Origin: an uncultured Eubacteriales bacterium
Lineage (GTDB): Bacteria; Bacillota; Clostridia; Oscillospirales; Acutalibacteraceae
Reading direction: 5' to 3'
Length of the DNA stretch: 6,953 nt
Assembly: GCA_934476025.1 (NCBI GenBank)
Contig: CAKSNI010000056.1
Location: 1-6,953 of the forward strand
Part shown: positions 1 to 6,919 of the stretch, piece by piece
How the letters are laid out: each line of letters starts with the position of its first letter
How positions within the stretch are numbered: the first letter of the stretch is position 1
Notes under the pieces: generated by a model
Database searches by the model: none
Told to the model about the DNA's origin: nothing
Seen by the model: the letters and a program-made list of their open reading frames with translations, nothing else
Translations under genes and position numbers: made by a program

Positions 1-616
1 GCCCGGTGGTATCCACCAAAACGCTGTCCTCGGCCGGCTTGAGCGGAGCAATGGCCCGGTTTTGGTCGTTTTCATCCCGTTGCTGCATATCGTCATAGAC
101 TTCCTGCAGGGAAACCGATTCCCCTTTTTGACGGAGTTCTTCATACCGGCGGCGGGCGCGTTCTTCTTTGGAGGCGCTTAAAAAGATTTTAACCGGCGCA
201 TCCGGCAGCACCACCGTACCGATATCCCGTCCGTCCATGATGCAGTCGTTTTCCCGGGCCAGGCGGCGCTGGGTTTCCAGCAGAAAGGCCCGCACTTCCG
301 GTTGGGCGGAAACGGCCGACGCCATCCTGGAGGCCGCCGGGGTACGAATCTGATCGGAAACATCCTCCCCGTTTAAAAGAACCCGTTGTTCCCCGTTTAC
401 AAAAACCAGCGATACCCGGATTTCCCGCAGAATCGCTCCGACATCACAATTCAGTTCCGTGCCGATTCCTCGGCGGGAAAAGGCCAGCCCGACCGAACGG
501 TAAAGCGCCCCCGTATCCACATAAATATAACCGAGTTTTTGCGCCAGCGCCCGGGCAACCGTGCTTTTTCCGGCACCGGCCGGCCCGTCAATGGCAACCG
601 CAATGTTTTGTTTCAT
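1..616 (-). CDS. cmk: (d)CMP kinase (cytidylate kinase), C-terminus cut by window edge
   Basis: Cytidylate kinase transfers the ATP gamma-phosphate to CMP or dCMP in the cytosol, supplying CDP/dCDP for nucleic acid and lipid precursor synthesis. Reading from the ATG at 616-614 gives 205 open residues. They include the P-loop GPAGAGKST (11-19), the substrate-site motif DTGALYR (34-40; the family usually has DTGAMYR), GRDIGTVV (129-136), and the lid motif RDENDQNR (180-187), which fits the RDxxDxxR pattern. The family is about 220 residues long, so only some 15-20 residues should lie beyond base 1. An AAAGGA Shine-Dalgarno sits 10 bases before the ATG. The gene begins 24 bp after the flavoprotein stop, which suggests one operon. 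Identification is very secure; truncation is only by the window boundary. Confidence 0.97.
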   Translation of the reverse strand, partial: MKQNIAVAIDGPAGAGKSTVARALAQKLGYIYVDTGALYRSVGLAFSRRGIGTELNCDVGAILREIRVSLVFVNGEQRVLLNGEDVSDQIRTPAASRMASAVSAQPEVRAFLLETQRRLARENDCIMDGRDIGTVVLPDAPVKIFLSASKEERARRRYEELRQKGESVSLQEVYDDMQQRDENDQNRAIAPLKPAEDSVLVDTTG

Positions 617-640
617 TTTATGATCATCCTTTCCGATGGA

Positions 641-1888
641 TTATCCTTGTTCCGAATCCGGCCGGGTCATTCCGCGGGCGGCCGCCACGGCGGTGGAAAA
701 CGCAATCTGCAGATTGAACCCCCCGGTGCAGGCATCCAGATCCAGCACCTCGCCGGCAAAATACAGTCCCCTGACCAGCCGGGATTCCATGGTTTTGGAG
801 GAAACCTCCTTCAGGCAAACCCCACCGGCCGTTACAATGGCTTCTTCCATGGGACGGGTGCCGTCAATGTGCATAGGAAGCCCCTGCAGGATTTCGCACA
901 GCCGACGGCGTTGTTCCCGGCTGATCTGATGCACCTTTTGTTCCCGGTCAATTCCGCTGAGCCGCACCATGACCGGAATCATTTTCTGCGGCAGCAGCGC
1001 ACCAAGACTGTTTCCGAAATCCCGATTGGAAACGGCCGAAAAATCCCGGCACAGCCGATCATCCAGCTGTTCGGGCGAAAGTGCCGGCTTGAGATTCAGC
1101 CGCAGCAAATACGATTTTTCTCCCGGGGATCGCAGATAGGCCGAAGCCGAAAGAACCAGCGGCCCCGAAACCCCGAAATGGGTAAACAGCATCTCCCCCA
1201 GCCCGGAAAACAGCGGTTTTTTGCGGCCCTGCTCCAGCAGTTCCAGCCGGACATTTTTCAGGGAAAGCCCCATCATCTGTTCGCAAAAATGTTCCCGGAT
1301 GCAAAGGGGAACCAAGGAAGGCCGCAGCGGCTCAACGGTATGGCCGAGTTCGGCGGCAAAGCGGAATCCGTCGCCGGTGGATCCGGTGGTGGGATAGGAC
1401 ACCCCGCCGGTGGCAATCAGTACCCGATCGGCCGCCAGAACCGTGTTATCGGACAGGCGCACCCCCGTGATTTTTCCGTTTTGTGCCAGCACCTGCGCCA
1501 CTTCGGCATGGCGGATTTTCACCCCGGCCGAACGGGCCGAGCGAACCATGGCATCCACAATATCCACCGCCCGGTCGGAAACCGGGAACACCCGGTTGCC
1601 CCGTTCGGTTTTCAGCGCAACCCCCAGTTCTTCAAAATACCGAATGGTATCTTCCGAAGAAAATTCGGTGAAGGCCGAATACAGGAATTTCCCGTTTCCG
1701 GTTACATGGGCAATCAGTTCCGGCACCGAACACCGGTTGGTTACATTGCACCGGCCCTTGCCGGTAATCATGACCTTTCGGGCCGGGCGTTCGTTCTTTT
1801 CCAGTACCGTTACCTGCGCCCCGGCTTTTGCGGCAAATGCCGCAGCCGTCAATCCGGCCGCGCCGCCGCCTACCACGATAATCCGCAT
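641..1888 (-). CDS. HI0933/YhiN/BaiN-family FAD-dependent oxidoreductase
   Basis: A flavoprotein of 415 residues, the usual length for the HI0933 family. This family is annotated variously as aminoacetone oxidase-family, YhiN or BaiN-like. The N-terminal Rossmann FAD-binding motif is VGGGAAG (6-12), with an acidic residue ending strand 2 (VTVLEK, 27-31). The family hallmark GKGRCNVTN is at 43-51, a second glycine-rich segment ATGGVSYPTTGSTGDG at 159-174, and the C-terminal FAD-contact block FAGEVLDLDACTGGFNLQ starts at 377. The region around 190-350 should be the inserted beta-barrel/substrate domain. The start is ATG with AGGGGA a few bases upstream. The true substrate of most members is unknown. 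BaiN itself acts on bile-acid intermediates, but no bai gene is nearby, so that role should not be assumed. Neighbouring cmk and the small membrane gene are probably co-transcribed. Confidence 0.93.
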   Translation of the reverse strand: MRIIVVGGGAAGLTAAAFAAKAGAQVTVLEKNERPARKVMITGKGRCNVTNRCSVPELIAHVTGNGKFLYSAFTEFSSEDTIRYFEELGVALKTERGNRVFPVSDRAVDIVDAMVRSARSAGVKIRHAEVAQVLAQNGKITGVRLSDNTVLAADRVLIATGGVSYPTTGSTGDGFRFAAELGHTVEPLRPSLVPLCIREHFCEQMMGLSLKNVRLELLEQGRKKPLFSGLGEMLFTHFGVSGPLVLSASAYLRSPGEKSYLLRLNLKPALSPEQLDDRLCRDFSAVSNRDFGNSLGALLPQKMIPVMVRLSGIDREQKVHQISREQRRRLCEILQGLPMHIDGTRPMEEAIVTAGGVCLKEVSSKTMESRLVRGLYFAGEVLDLDACTGGFNLQIAFSTAVAAARGMTRPDSEQG

Positions 1889-1924
1889 ACGCTTCCCCTA
1901 TCAGTTTTCTCCTTTTTTTCGATT

Positions 1925-2455
1925 TTACCGCCGGAAAATTCCGGAAATTCTCGAATGCCACTTCCAGGCATACCACCCGGCCATCCGGGTAAGGCACAGG
2001 TCATACAGCAAAAAGACCCCGTTGGCCAACCCGTACAGAATCGGTACAGCAAACCGTCCGAGGGTTTCGAGGGAATCCTCCGGAAGCCCGAAAACTTTGG
2101 CAATTCCGAAATAAATGCCGGTAATGGCCGCATTGAAACACAGCAGTTTCAGCCCGTATTCTCCCACCCGAAGGGGAACCCGCTCCAGCAAAGATTTGAG
2201 AATCGGGTAATAGCCGCAAAACCCGACATAAATCCATTTGGCTTCTTCTTCGCAAAGCAGCAAGACCGCCCCGGCTGTCACCAAATAGGTTGCCAGGGCG
2301 TATTTTCGATCGATTTCAAATAAAATAATCACCAAAAACGACCCGGCCAGCGCCGGTACGGCGTAGGTTAAAAAGGGAAAATAGGCGGTGAACATTATCA
2401 CCGTCATCAGCGAAGCCACCATCGCGCAAAGGGTGATTTTCCGGGATTTTTTCAT
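1925..2455 (-). CDS. small polytopic membrane protein, unknown function (ECF S-component-like size)
   Basis: A hydrophobic protein of 176 residues from the ATG at 2455-2453. It starts with a basic MKKSRK stretch, then hydrophobic segments at about 7-27, 31-48, 52-68, 101-122 and 134-154. A shorter one near 74-90 contains FCGYYPILK. That makes five to six likely helices, with a basic C-terminus (WHSRISGIFRR) probably cytosolic. Size and helix number resemble the substrate-binding S subunits of ECF transporters, but no substrate motif is recognised and no ECF A or T gene is present, so this is only a resemblance. The reading frame also extends five codons upstream to a GTG (2467-2465) overlapping the preceding gene. 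The ATG, placed two bases after that gene's TGA (TGATTATG), is preferred and suggests translational coupling. The next gene follows after 36 bp. Confidence 0.82.
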   Translation of the reverse strand: MKKSRKITLCAMVASLMTVIMFTAYFPFLTYAVPALAGSFLVIILFEIDRKYALATYLVTAGAVLLLCEEEAKWIYVGFCGYYPILKSLLERVPLRVGEYGLKLLCFNAAITGIYFGIAKVFGLPEDSLETLGRFAVPILYGLANGVFLLYDLCLTRMAGWYAWKWHSRISGIFRR

Positions 2456-2457
2456 AA

Positions 2458-3036
2458 TCAGCAGCACCGGATCAGATCGCCGCCCATCATTTCACAGCAG
2501 CAGTCGGCACAGATCAGGGAAGAACAGCAGTCGCAGGGGGTCATTCCCCCCATATTTCCGCCGGTGCGGTAAGGATTGCCGTTGCCGGAAAACCCGCCGG
2601 CGTGCCGCTGAATTTCCCGGAACGCCCGGGCGTATTCGGCATTTTGAGGATCCATCCGGCAGGCAGCGGCAAAACTGGTATAGGCCTGATCAAAATAGCC
2701 GCGCCGGTACTGAACCGTACCGTTGAGATAATACCAAAGGGCCGAACGATTCTGAACCGGAACACCGTCCAGAAGCATTTGCGCCTGATCCAGTTGCCCC
2801 CGATTGATCATATCCCGGATATCGCCGAGGTCATCCGCCGCCGTGTAGGCCGCCTGCCCCCCGGTGCCGCCGCCCCGCCGTTCGTTCATAATGGCATCAT
2901 AGGCCGCGTTGAGCTCATCCATCCGGGCGGCATCCTCGGAAGAATGAAGATCCCGGCTCAGATTCCGGTACGCCTGTTTGATTTGTTCATCCGTTGCCTC
3001 CCGGGAAACCCCGAGGGTTTCATACGGATTGTTCAT
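2458..3036 (-). CDS. J-domain-like protein with degenerate HPD, TPR-like middle and Cys-rich tail
   Basis: A 192-residue protein. Residues 3-50 look like a J domain: NPYETLGVSREATDEQIKQAYRNL forms helices I-II and ELNAAYDAIM (41-50) helix III. The loop that should read HPD reads HSS (31-33) and is several residues short, so Hsp70 stimulation is doubtful. A Gly-rich linker (55-60) precedes a helical repeat region at about 72-145 that resembles TPR units (INRGQLDQAQMLL; YRRGYFDQAYTSFAAACRMDP). After a Gly/Asn-rich linker the C-terminus (168-192) holds nine cysteines at 168, 170, 171, 176, 179-181, 191 and 192, suggestive of metal binding or disulfides. The ATG has AAAGGG eight bases upstream. 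It lies 51 bp after the DUF5685 gene and directly abuts the membrane protein gene. Such J-like proteins are, from memory, common beside DUF5685 genes in Clostridia. The function is unknown. Confidence 0.9.
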   Translation of the reverse strand: MNNPYETLGVSREATDEQIKQAYRNLSRDLHSSEDAARMDELNAAYDAIMNERRGGGTGGQAAYTAADDLGDIRDMINRGQLDQAQMLLDGVPVQNRSALWYYLNGTVQYRRGYFDQAYTSFAAACRMDPQNAEYARAFREIQRHAGGFSGNGNPYRTGGNMGGMTPCDCCSSLICADCCCEMMGGDLIRCC

Positions 3037-3087
3037 ACTGACAGCCCTTTCTTTTTGGTGTTTGCCGCAAGCCCCGCCGTTTCGGTT

Positions 3088-3945
3088 TTAAAGCGCCTCA
3101 CTGCCGGCGGGATTCCGCCCCGGATTCTGCAAGTGTTGAACCGTATCTTCCAGACCGGCATACAGAATATTCCCGAGAATGTTTTTGAATTTTCGGATTT
3201 CCAGGGCCTCAAACGACCGGGTCATTTCATAAATCAGCAGATTCAGCTGACGGGTCGCGCACCGGGAGCGCTCCGGTTCCCGGATTTGCAGCAGCGGATT
3301 GAATCGGCCCTTTTTTTCGTCCTTTTGCGCATCGGCCACACAGTCGGCCAGGTAGATATACCGGCCGAGCAGATCCCCGAGCCGATGCAGGTGGACCTGT
3401 TGGGAAGGTTCCGGTGACGCTTTTTCCAAAAGCCCCGAAAGAAGGCGTGCCGTGGGATCGGCCGCATGGTCTAAATCCGCCCCGGCCGCTTCGGCTTCAC
3501 GCTGCTCCCGGATATACGAGGCGACCGCTTCTTCCAGAAACGGAAAATCCCCGGCCGCTTTGCGATGCGCCCGGCGCAGCAGCCCCCGGAGCATCCGCGC
3601 GCCCAGGCGGCGAATTCCCTTTTCATCCGCGATATCGTCTACCGTTTTATAATAAGCCAAAACCACCCCGGCCGCCGCGCTCAGGGAAAAATCGGTTTCC
3701 CCCTCGCAATACCGACATTTTTTCAGCAAATTGCAGCAGCAGCGCCCGGCCGTCACGCGGCAGCTTTTTTCGGAAAGCGCCGCCGTCAGCAGAGCCAAAA
3801 AGGTGAGATCATAGCTAAGGGTCAACCGGGTCAGCCGCCCGTACCGGCGGCCCATTTCCCGGCAAAGGGAGCAATACAGCGCCTTGTACATTTCGTATTC
3901 CTTGATTCTCAGTTCCGGTTTACAGATCCGTACATATCCGAACAA
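3088..3945 (-). CDS. DUF5685-type protein, Cys-rich, with prenyl-synthase-like Asp motifs
   Basis: A 285-residue, mostly helical protein beginning MFGYVRICKPELRIKEYE, which I recognise as the conserved start of the DUF5685 family. This fixes the start at an unusual TTG (3945-3943), preceded by a purine-rich GAGGGAAGGGCGGGGGAAG stretch. Cysteines cluster at 8, 25, 28 (CSLC), 62, 69-71, 77 and 80 (KKCRYC), a possible metal site. Two acidic motifs stand out: DDIADE at 103-108, and D205-x3-D209-x3-G213-R214 in a helix starting YIYLAD. Their order and spacing resemble the two Asp-rich motifs of squalene/phytoene synthases (DDxxDE and DxxxDxxxGR), although no enzymatic activity is known for the family. 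No signal peptide or membrane helix is evident. It is the first gene of the likely operon, 62 bp after uvrA. The family assignment is confident; the function is unknown. Confidence 0.88.
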   Translation of the reverse strand: MFGYVRICKPELRIKEYEMYKALYCSLCREMGRRYGRLTRLTLSYDLTFLALLTAALSEKSCRVTAGRCCCNLLKKCRYCEGETDFSLSAAAGVVLAYYKTVDDIADEKGIRRLGARMLRGLLRRAHRKAAGDFPFLEEAVASYIREQREAEAAGADLDHAADPTARLLSGLLEKASPEPSQQVHLHRLGDLLGRYIYLADCVADAQKDEKKGRFNPLLQIREPERSRCATRQLNLLIYEMTRSFEALEIRKFKNILGNILYAGLEDTVQHLQNPGRNPAGSEAL

Positions 3946-3968
3946 CGCTTCCCCCGCCCTTCCCTCTT

Positions 3969-3977
3969 ACTATACCA
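3969..3977 (-). promoter_or_regulatory. possible extended -10 promoter for the DUF5685 operon
   Basis: The minus strand reads TGGTATAGT, an extended -10 element (TGn plus a near-consensus TATAAT), ending 23 bases before the TTG start. No good -35 hexamer lies 16-18 bases further up; the nearest candidate, TTAACC, is about 20 bases away. Initiation would fall near 3962, leaving a leader of about 16 bases. The five downstream genes might use this, or might instead rely on read-through from uvrA. Confidence 0.4.
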
Positions 3978-3997
3978 AACCCCTTGGGGCGATTGGT
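3974..3997. repeat. inverted repeat between uvrA and the DUF5685 gene
   Basis: An imperfect palindrome: outer arms ACCAA (3974-3978) and TTGGT (3993-3997) flank a perfect CCCCTTGGGG (3980-3989). It covers the region between the putative -35 and -10 positions of the downstream gene, starting 11 bp beyond the uvrA stop. It could be an operator, or a weak hairpin at the uvrA transcript end. There is no U-tract after it on either strand, so it is not a standard intrinsic terminator. Confidence 0.45.
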
Positions 3998-4007
3998 TAA
4001 GAATGTG

Positions 4008-6851
4008 TTAATTCTCGTTAAGAAGGCGCTTTAAATACGCGCCGGTATAGGATTCCTTACAGGCCGCCACCTGTTCGGGCGTGCCGGTGCAAACCACGCT
4101 TCCGCCGCCCTCGCCGCCCTCAGGGCCGAGATCAACCAGCCAGTCCGCCGTTTTGATGACATCCAGATTGTGCTCGATGACAAGCACAGTATTCCCCGAA
4201 TCGGTCAACATTTGCAGAATATCAATCAGCCGATGCACATCGGCGGTGTGCAGCCCGGTGGTAGGTTCATCCAGGATATAGATGGTCCTGCCGGTGCTTC
4301 GCCGGGAAAGTTCGGTGGCCAGTTTCACCCGCTGAGCCTCCCCGCCCGAAAGGGTGGTGGCCGGCTGGCCGAGTTTGACATAGGAAAGGCCGACATCGTA
4401 AAGGGTTTTGATTTTCCGGTAAATTTTCGGAACGCTTTCAAAGAAATGCATGGCTTCTTCCACCGTCATTTCCAACACTTCGGAAATATTTTTCCCCTTG
4501 TAGCGCACATTCAGGGTTTCGGTGTTGTACCGGCTGCCTTTACAGACCTCGCAGGGAACATACACATCCGGCAAAAACTGCATTTCGATCTGCAGAATGC
4601 CGTCCCCCTGGCAGGCTTCGCACCGGCCGCCCTTCACATTGAAGGAAAACCGCCCGGCCGTATAGCCGTGCATTTTGGCATCCTTCGTAGAAGCAAACAG
4701 TTCCCGGATATCCGTAAAAACGCCGGTGTAGGTTGCCGGATTGGAACGGGGCGTCCGCCCGATGGGGGACTGATCGATATTGATCACTTTGTCCAGATAG
4801 GAAAGCCCCTCCATGCTGCGGAATTTACCCGGAACCGTACGGGTCCCGTTGAGTTTGGCCGTCAGGTTCCGGTAAATAATTTCGTTGACCAGAGAGGATT
4901 TTCCCGATCCCGAAACCCCGGTCACGCAGCTGAATGCCCCCAGCGGAAAGCGAACCGTAATATTTTTCAAATTGTTATGCGCCGCCCCTTTCACGGTTAA
5001 AAAGTGGCCGTTTCCCTTGCGCCGCCGGGTGGGAACCTCGATTTTTTTCCGCCCGGTCAGATAATCGGCCGTCAGGGAATTTTGGCAGGCCAGCAGCCCC
5101 GGCAGGCGGCCGGAATACACCACCTCGCCTCCGTGAATGCCGGCTCCCGGACCGATATCCACCAGGTAATCGGCGTTCCGCATGGTGTCTTCATCATGTT
5201 CCACCACAATCAGGGTGTTGCCGAGATCCCGCAGTTCTTTGAGAGCGGTGAGCAGTTTGTCATTATCACGCTGATGCAGCCCGATGCTGGGTTCGTCCAG
5301 AATATACAGCACCCCGGTTAAATGGGAGCCGATTTGGGTAGCCAGCCGAATCCGCTGACTTTCTCCCCCGGAAAGGGTGCCGGCGCTGCGGGAAAGGCAC
5401 AGGTAGGAAAGCCCCACCGTTTGCAAAAAGGAAAGGCGTTCCCGGATTTCTTTTAAAATAGGGCCGGCAATCACCTGCTGATTTTCCCCGAACGAAAGGG
5501 TGGAAAGGAATTCCAGTTCCCCGGTAACGGGCAGCCGGCAGAATTCGTCCAGATTTTTGCCGCCGACGGTCACAGCCAGGGCTTCGGGTTTCAGCCGCGC
5601 GCCTTTGCAAACCGGGCAGATGCTTTCGGTCATATAGCTTTGCAGTTCGTTTTTGGTGTAGTCCGATTCGGTTTCCCGGTAACGGCGTTCCAGGTTGCCG
5701 ACCACCCCTTCAAAAGCCGAATAATAGGTTCCTCCGCCCCATTCCGGCAGTTTTTCCAGTTCGATTTTTTCCCCGTCGGTTCCGTAAAGAATGGCGTGGC
5801 GCTGCTGATCGGTCAATTCGCAGAACGGGGTATCCAGGCTGAAGCCGTAATGTTTGGCACAGCCCTCAAAATACATCCGGGCAATGGTTCCGCGAAACCG
5901 GTTGGAGGAAGAAATATTCCATCCCGATGCCCGGAAAACCCCTTCGTTTAAGGATTTGTGCTCATCCTCCACAATCAATGCCGGATTGATGCTTAAAAAG
6001 GTCCCGATTCCGCTGCAATGCGGACAGGCCCCCAACGGATTGTTGAAGGAAAACATGGTGGGGGTGAGTTTCGGAATGCTGACCCCGTGTTCCTCACAGG
6101 CATAATTCTGCGAAAAATGCAGTTCTTCCCCCTCCAGCGGCTGAGCAATTACCATGCCGTCGGAAAGTTTGGCGGCGGTTTCCACGCTGTCGGTCAGCCG
6201 GGAGCGGATATCCTCCTTCATCACCAGCCGGTCAATCACGATTTCAATGGTGTGTTTGAGATTTTTTTCCAGCTTGATCTCTTCGGATAAATCGTAAAGA
6301 TTCCCGTCGATGCGAACCCGGACAAACCCGGCCTTCCGGGCGGATTCCAATTCTTTTTCGTGGGTTCCTTTTCTTCCCCGCACCACGGGCGAAAGAATCT
6401 GGAACCGGGTACCGGCCGGAAGCTGCATGATTTTTTCCACAATCTGATCGGTGGTTTGTTCTTCAATCGGTTTTCCGCAAATCGGGCAATGCGGCACCCC
6501 GACCCGGGCATACAGCAGCCGGAGATAATCGTAGATTTCCGTTACCGTTCCAACGGTGGAACGCGGGTTTTTCGAAGTGGTTTTCTGGTCGATGGAAATA
6601 GCCGGGGAAAGCCCTTCAATGCTGTCAACATCCGGCTTTTCCATCTGCCCGAGGAACATCCGCGCATAGGAAGAAAGGGATTCCACATACCGCCGCTGCC
6701 CCTCCGCGTAAATGGTGTCGAAGGCCAGCGAAGATTTCCCCGAACCCGAAAGCCCGGTAAAAACAATCAACCGGTCCCGCGGAATCCGCAGATCAATGTT
6801 TTTCAGGTTGTGCTGTCTTGCCCCGTGAATTACAATTTCCTTATTTGCCAT
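4008..6851 (-). CDS. uvrA: excinuclease ABC subunit A
   Basis: UvrA is the DNA-damage sensor of nucleotide excision repair. It dimerises, binds lesions using two ABC ATPase modules and loads UvrB. The gene is complete, with 947 residues, normal for the family. Module I has Walker A GLSGSGKSS (33-41), the UvrB-binding and insertion regions (about 130-400), signature LSGGESQR (493-500), Walker B ILDEP (517-521) and H-loop His552. Module II has Walker A GVSGSGKSS (645-653), signature LSGGEAQR (834-841), Walker B ILDEP (859-863) and His894. The second zinc finger is C744/C747/C767/C770. The first is C252/H255/C276/C279, so one usual Cys is His. A further CPVC lies at 412-415. The ATG has a weak GGA-type Shine-Dalgarno and a strong promoter upstream. 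uvrB is not adjacent upstream within the window, and no LexA-like box was seen. Confidence 0.99.
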   Translation of the reverse strand: MANKEIVIHGARQHNLKNIDLRIPRDRLIVFTGLSGSGKSSLAFDTIYAEGQRRYVESLSSYARMFLGQMEKPDVDSIEGLSPAISIDQKTTSKNPRSTVGTVTEIYDYLRLLYARVGVPHCPICGKPIEEQTTDQIVEKIMQLPAGTRFQILSPVVRGRKGTHEKELESARKAGFVRVRIDGNLYDLSEEIKLEKNLKHTIEIVIDRLVMKEDIRSRLTDSVETAAKLSDGMVIAQPLEGEELHFSQNYACEEHGVSIPKLTPTMFSFNNPLGACPHCSGIGTFLSINPALIVEDEHKSLNEGVFRASGWNISSSNRFRGTIARMYFEGCAKHYGFSLDTPFCELTDQQRHAILYGTDGEKIELEKLPEWGGGTYYSAFEGVVGNLERRYRETESDYTKNELQSYMTESICPVCKGARLKPEALAVTVGGKNLDEFCRLPVTGELEFLSTLSFGENQQVIAGPILKEIRERLSFLQTVGLSYLCLSRSAGTLSGGESQRIRLATQIGSHLTGVLYILDEPSIGLHQRDNDKLLTALKELRDLGNTLIVVEHDEDTMRNADYLVDIGPGAGIHGGEVVYSGRLPGLLACQNSLTADYLTGRKKIEVPTRRRKGNGHFLTVKGAAHNNLKNITVRFPLGAFSCVTGVSGSGKSSLVNEIIYRNLTAKLNGTRTVPGKFRSMEGLSYLDKVINIDQSPIGRTPRSNPATYTGVFTDIRELFASTKDAKMHGYTAGRFSFNVKGGRCEACQGDGILQIEMQFLPDVYVPCEVCKGSRYNTETLNVRYKGKNISEVLEMTVEEAMHFFESVPKIYRKIKTLYDVGLSYVKLGQPATTLSGGEAQRVKLATELSRRSTGRTIYILDEPTTGLHTADVHRLIDILQMLTDSGNTVLVIEHNLDVIKTADWLVDLGPEGGEGGGSVVCTGTPEQVAACKESYTGAYLKRLLNEN

Positions 6852-6890
6852 TCTCTTTTTCCGTCCTTTTTCGGTTGCCTATTCTTTTTT

Positions 6891-6919
6891 ATTGTACCGC
6901 ATTTTGATAAAAAGTGCAA
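6891..6919 (-). promoter_or_regulatory. sigma-A-type promoter of uvrA
   Basis: On the minus strand, TTGCAC (6919-6914) and TACAAT (6896-6891) are separated by exactly 17 bases. They lie in an AT-rich stretch that directly precedes uvrA. The expected start of transcription is near 6884, giving a leader of about 33 bases. Each hexamer differs from consensus at only one or two positions. No CGAAC-N4-GTTCG-like operator overlaps it. Confidence 0.75.

Noticed and set aside
641..1888. Assigning the flavoprotein as a bile-acid 7-dehydroxylation enzyme (BaiN)
   Set aside because: It shares only family-level motifs with BaiN. The neighbours are housekeeping genes and no other bai gene is present, so the substrate cannot be inferred.
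386..2323. A 645-codon open frame on the plus strand
   Set aside because: It runs antisense to cmk, the flavoprotein and the membrane protein genes, all of which have clear motifs. Its translation is rich in Pro, Arg, Gly, Gln and His with no recognisable domain. It is a shadow of the biased codon use on the minus strand.
2602..3417. A 271-codon plus-strand open frame opposite the J-like and DUF5685 genes
   Set aside because: No recognisable domain, and it is fully antisense to two better-supported genes.
3974..3997. Intrinsic terminator for uvrA
   Set aside because: The inverted repeat has a two-base centre, an uneven internal loop and no T-run after it on the minus strand.
4170..5000. A 276-codon plus-strand open frame opposite uvrA
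   Set aside because: It lies entirely inside uvrA, and its composition is typical of antisense translation.
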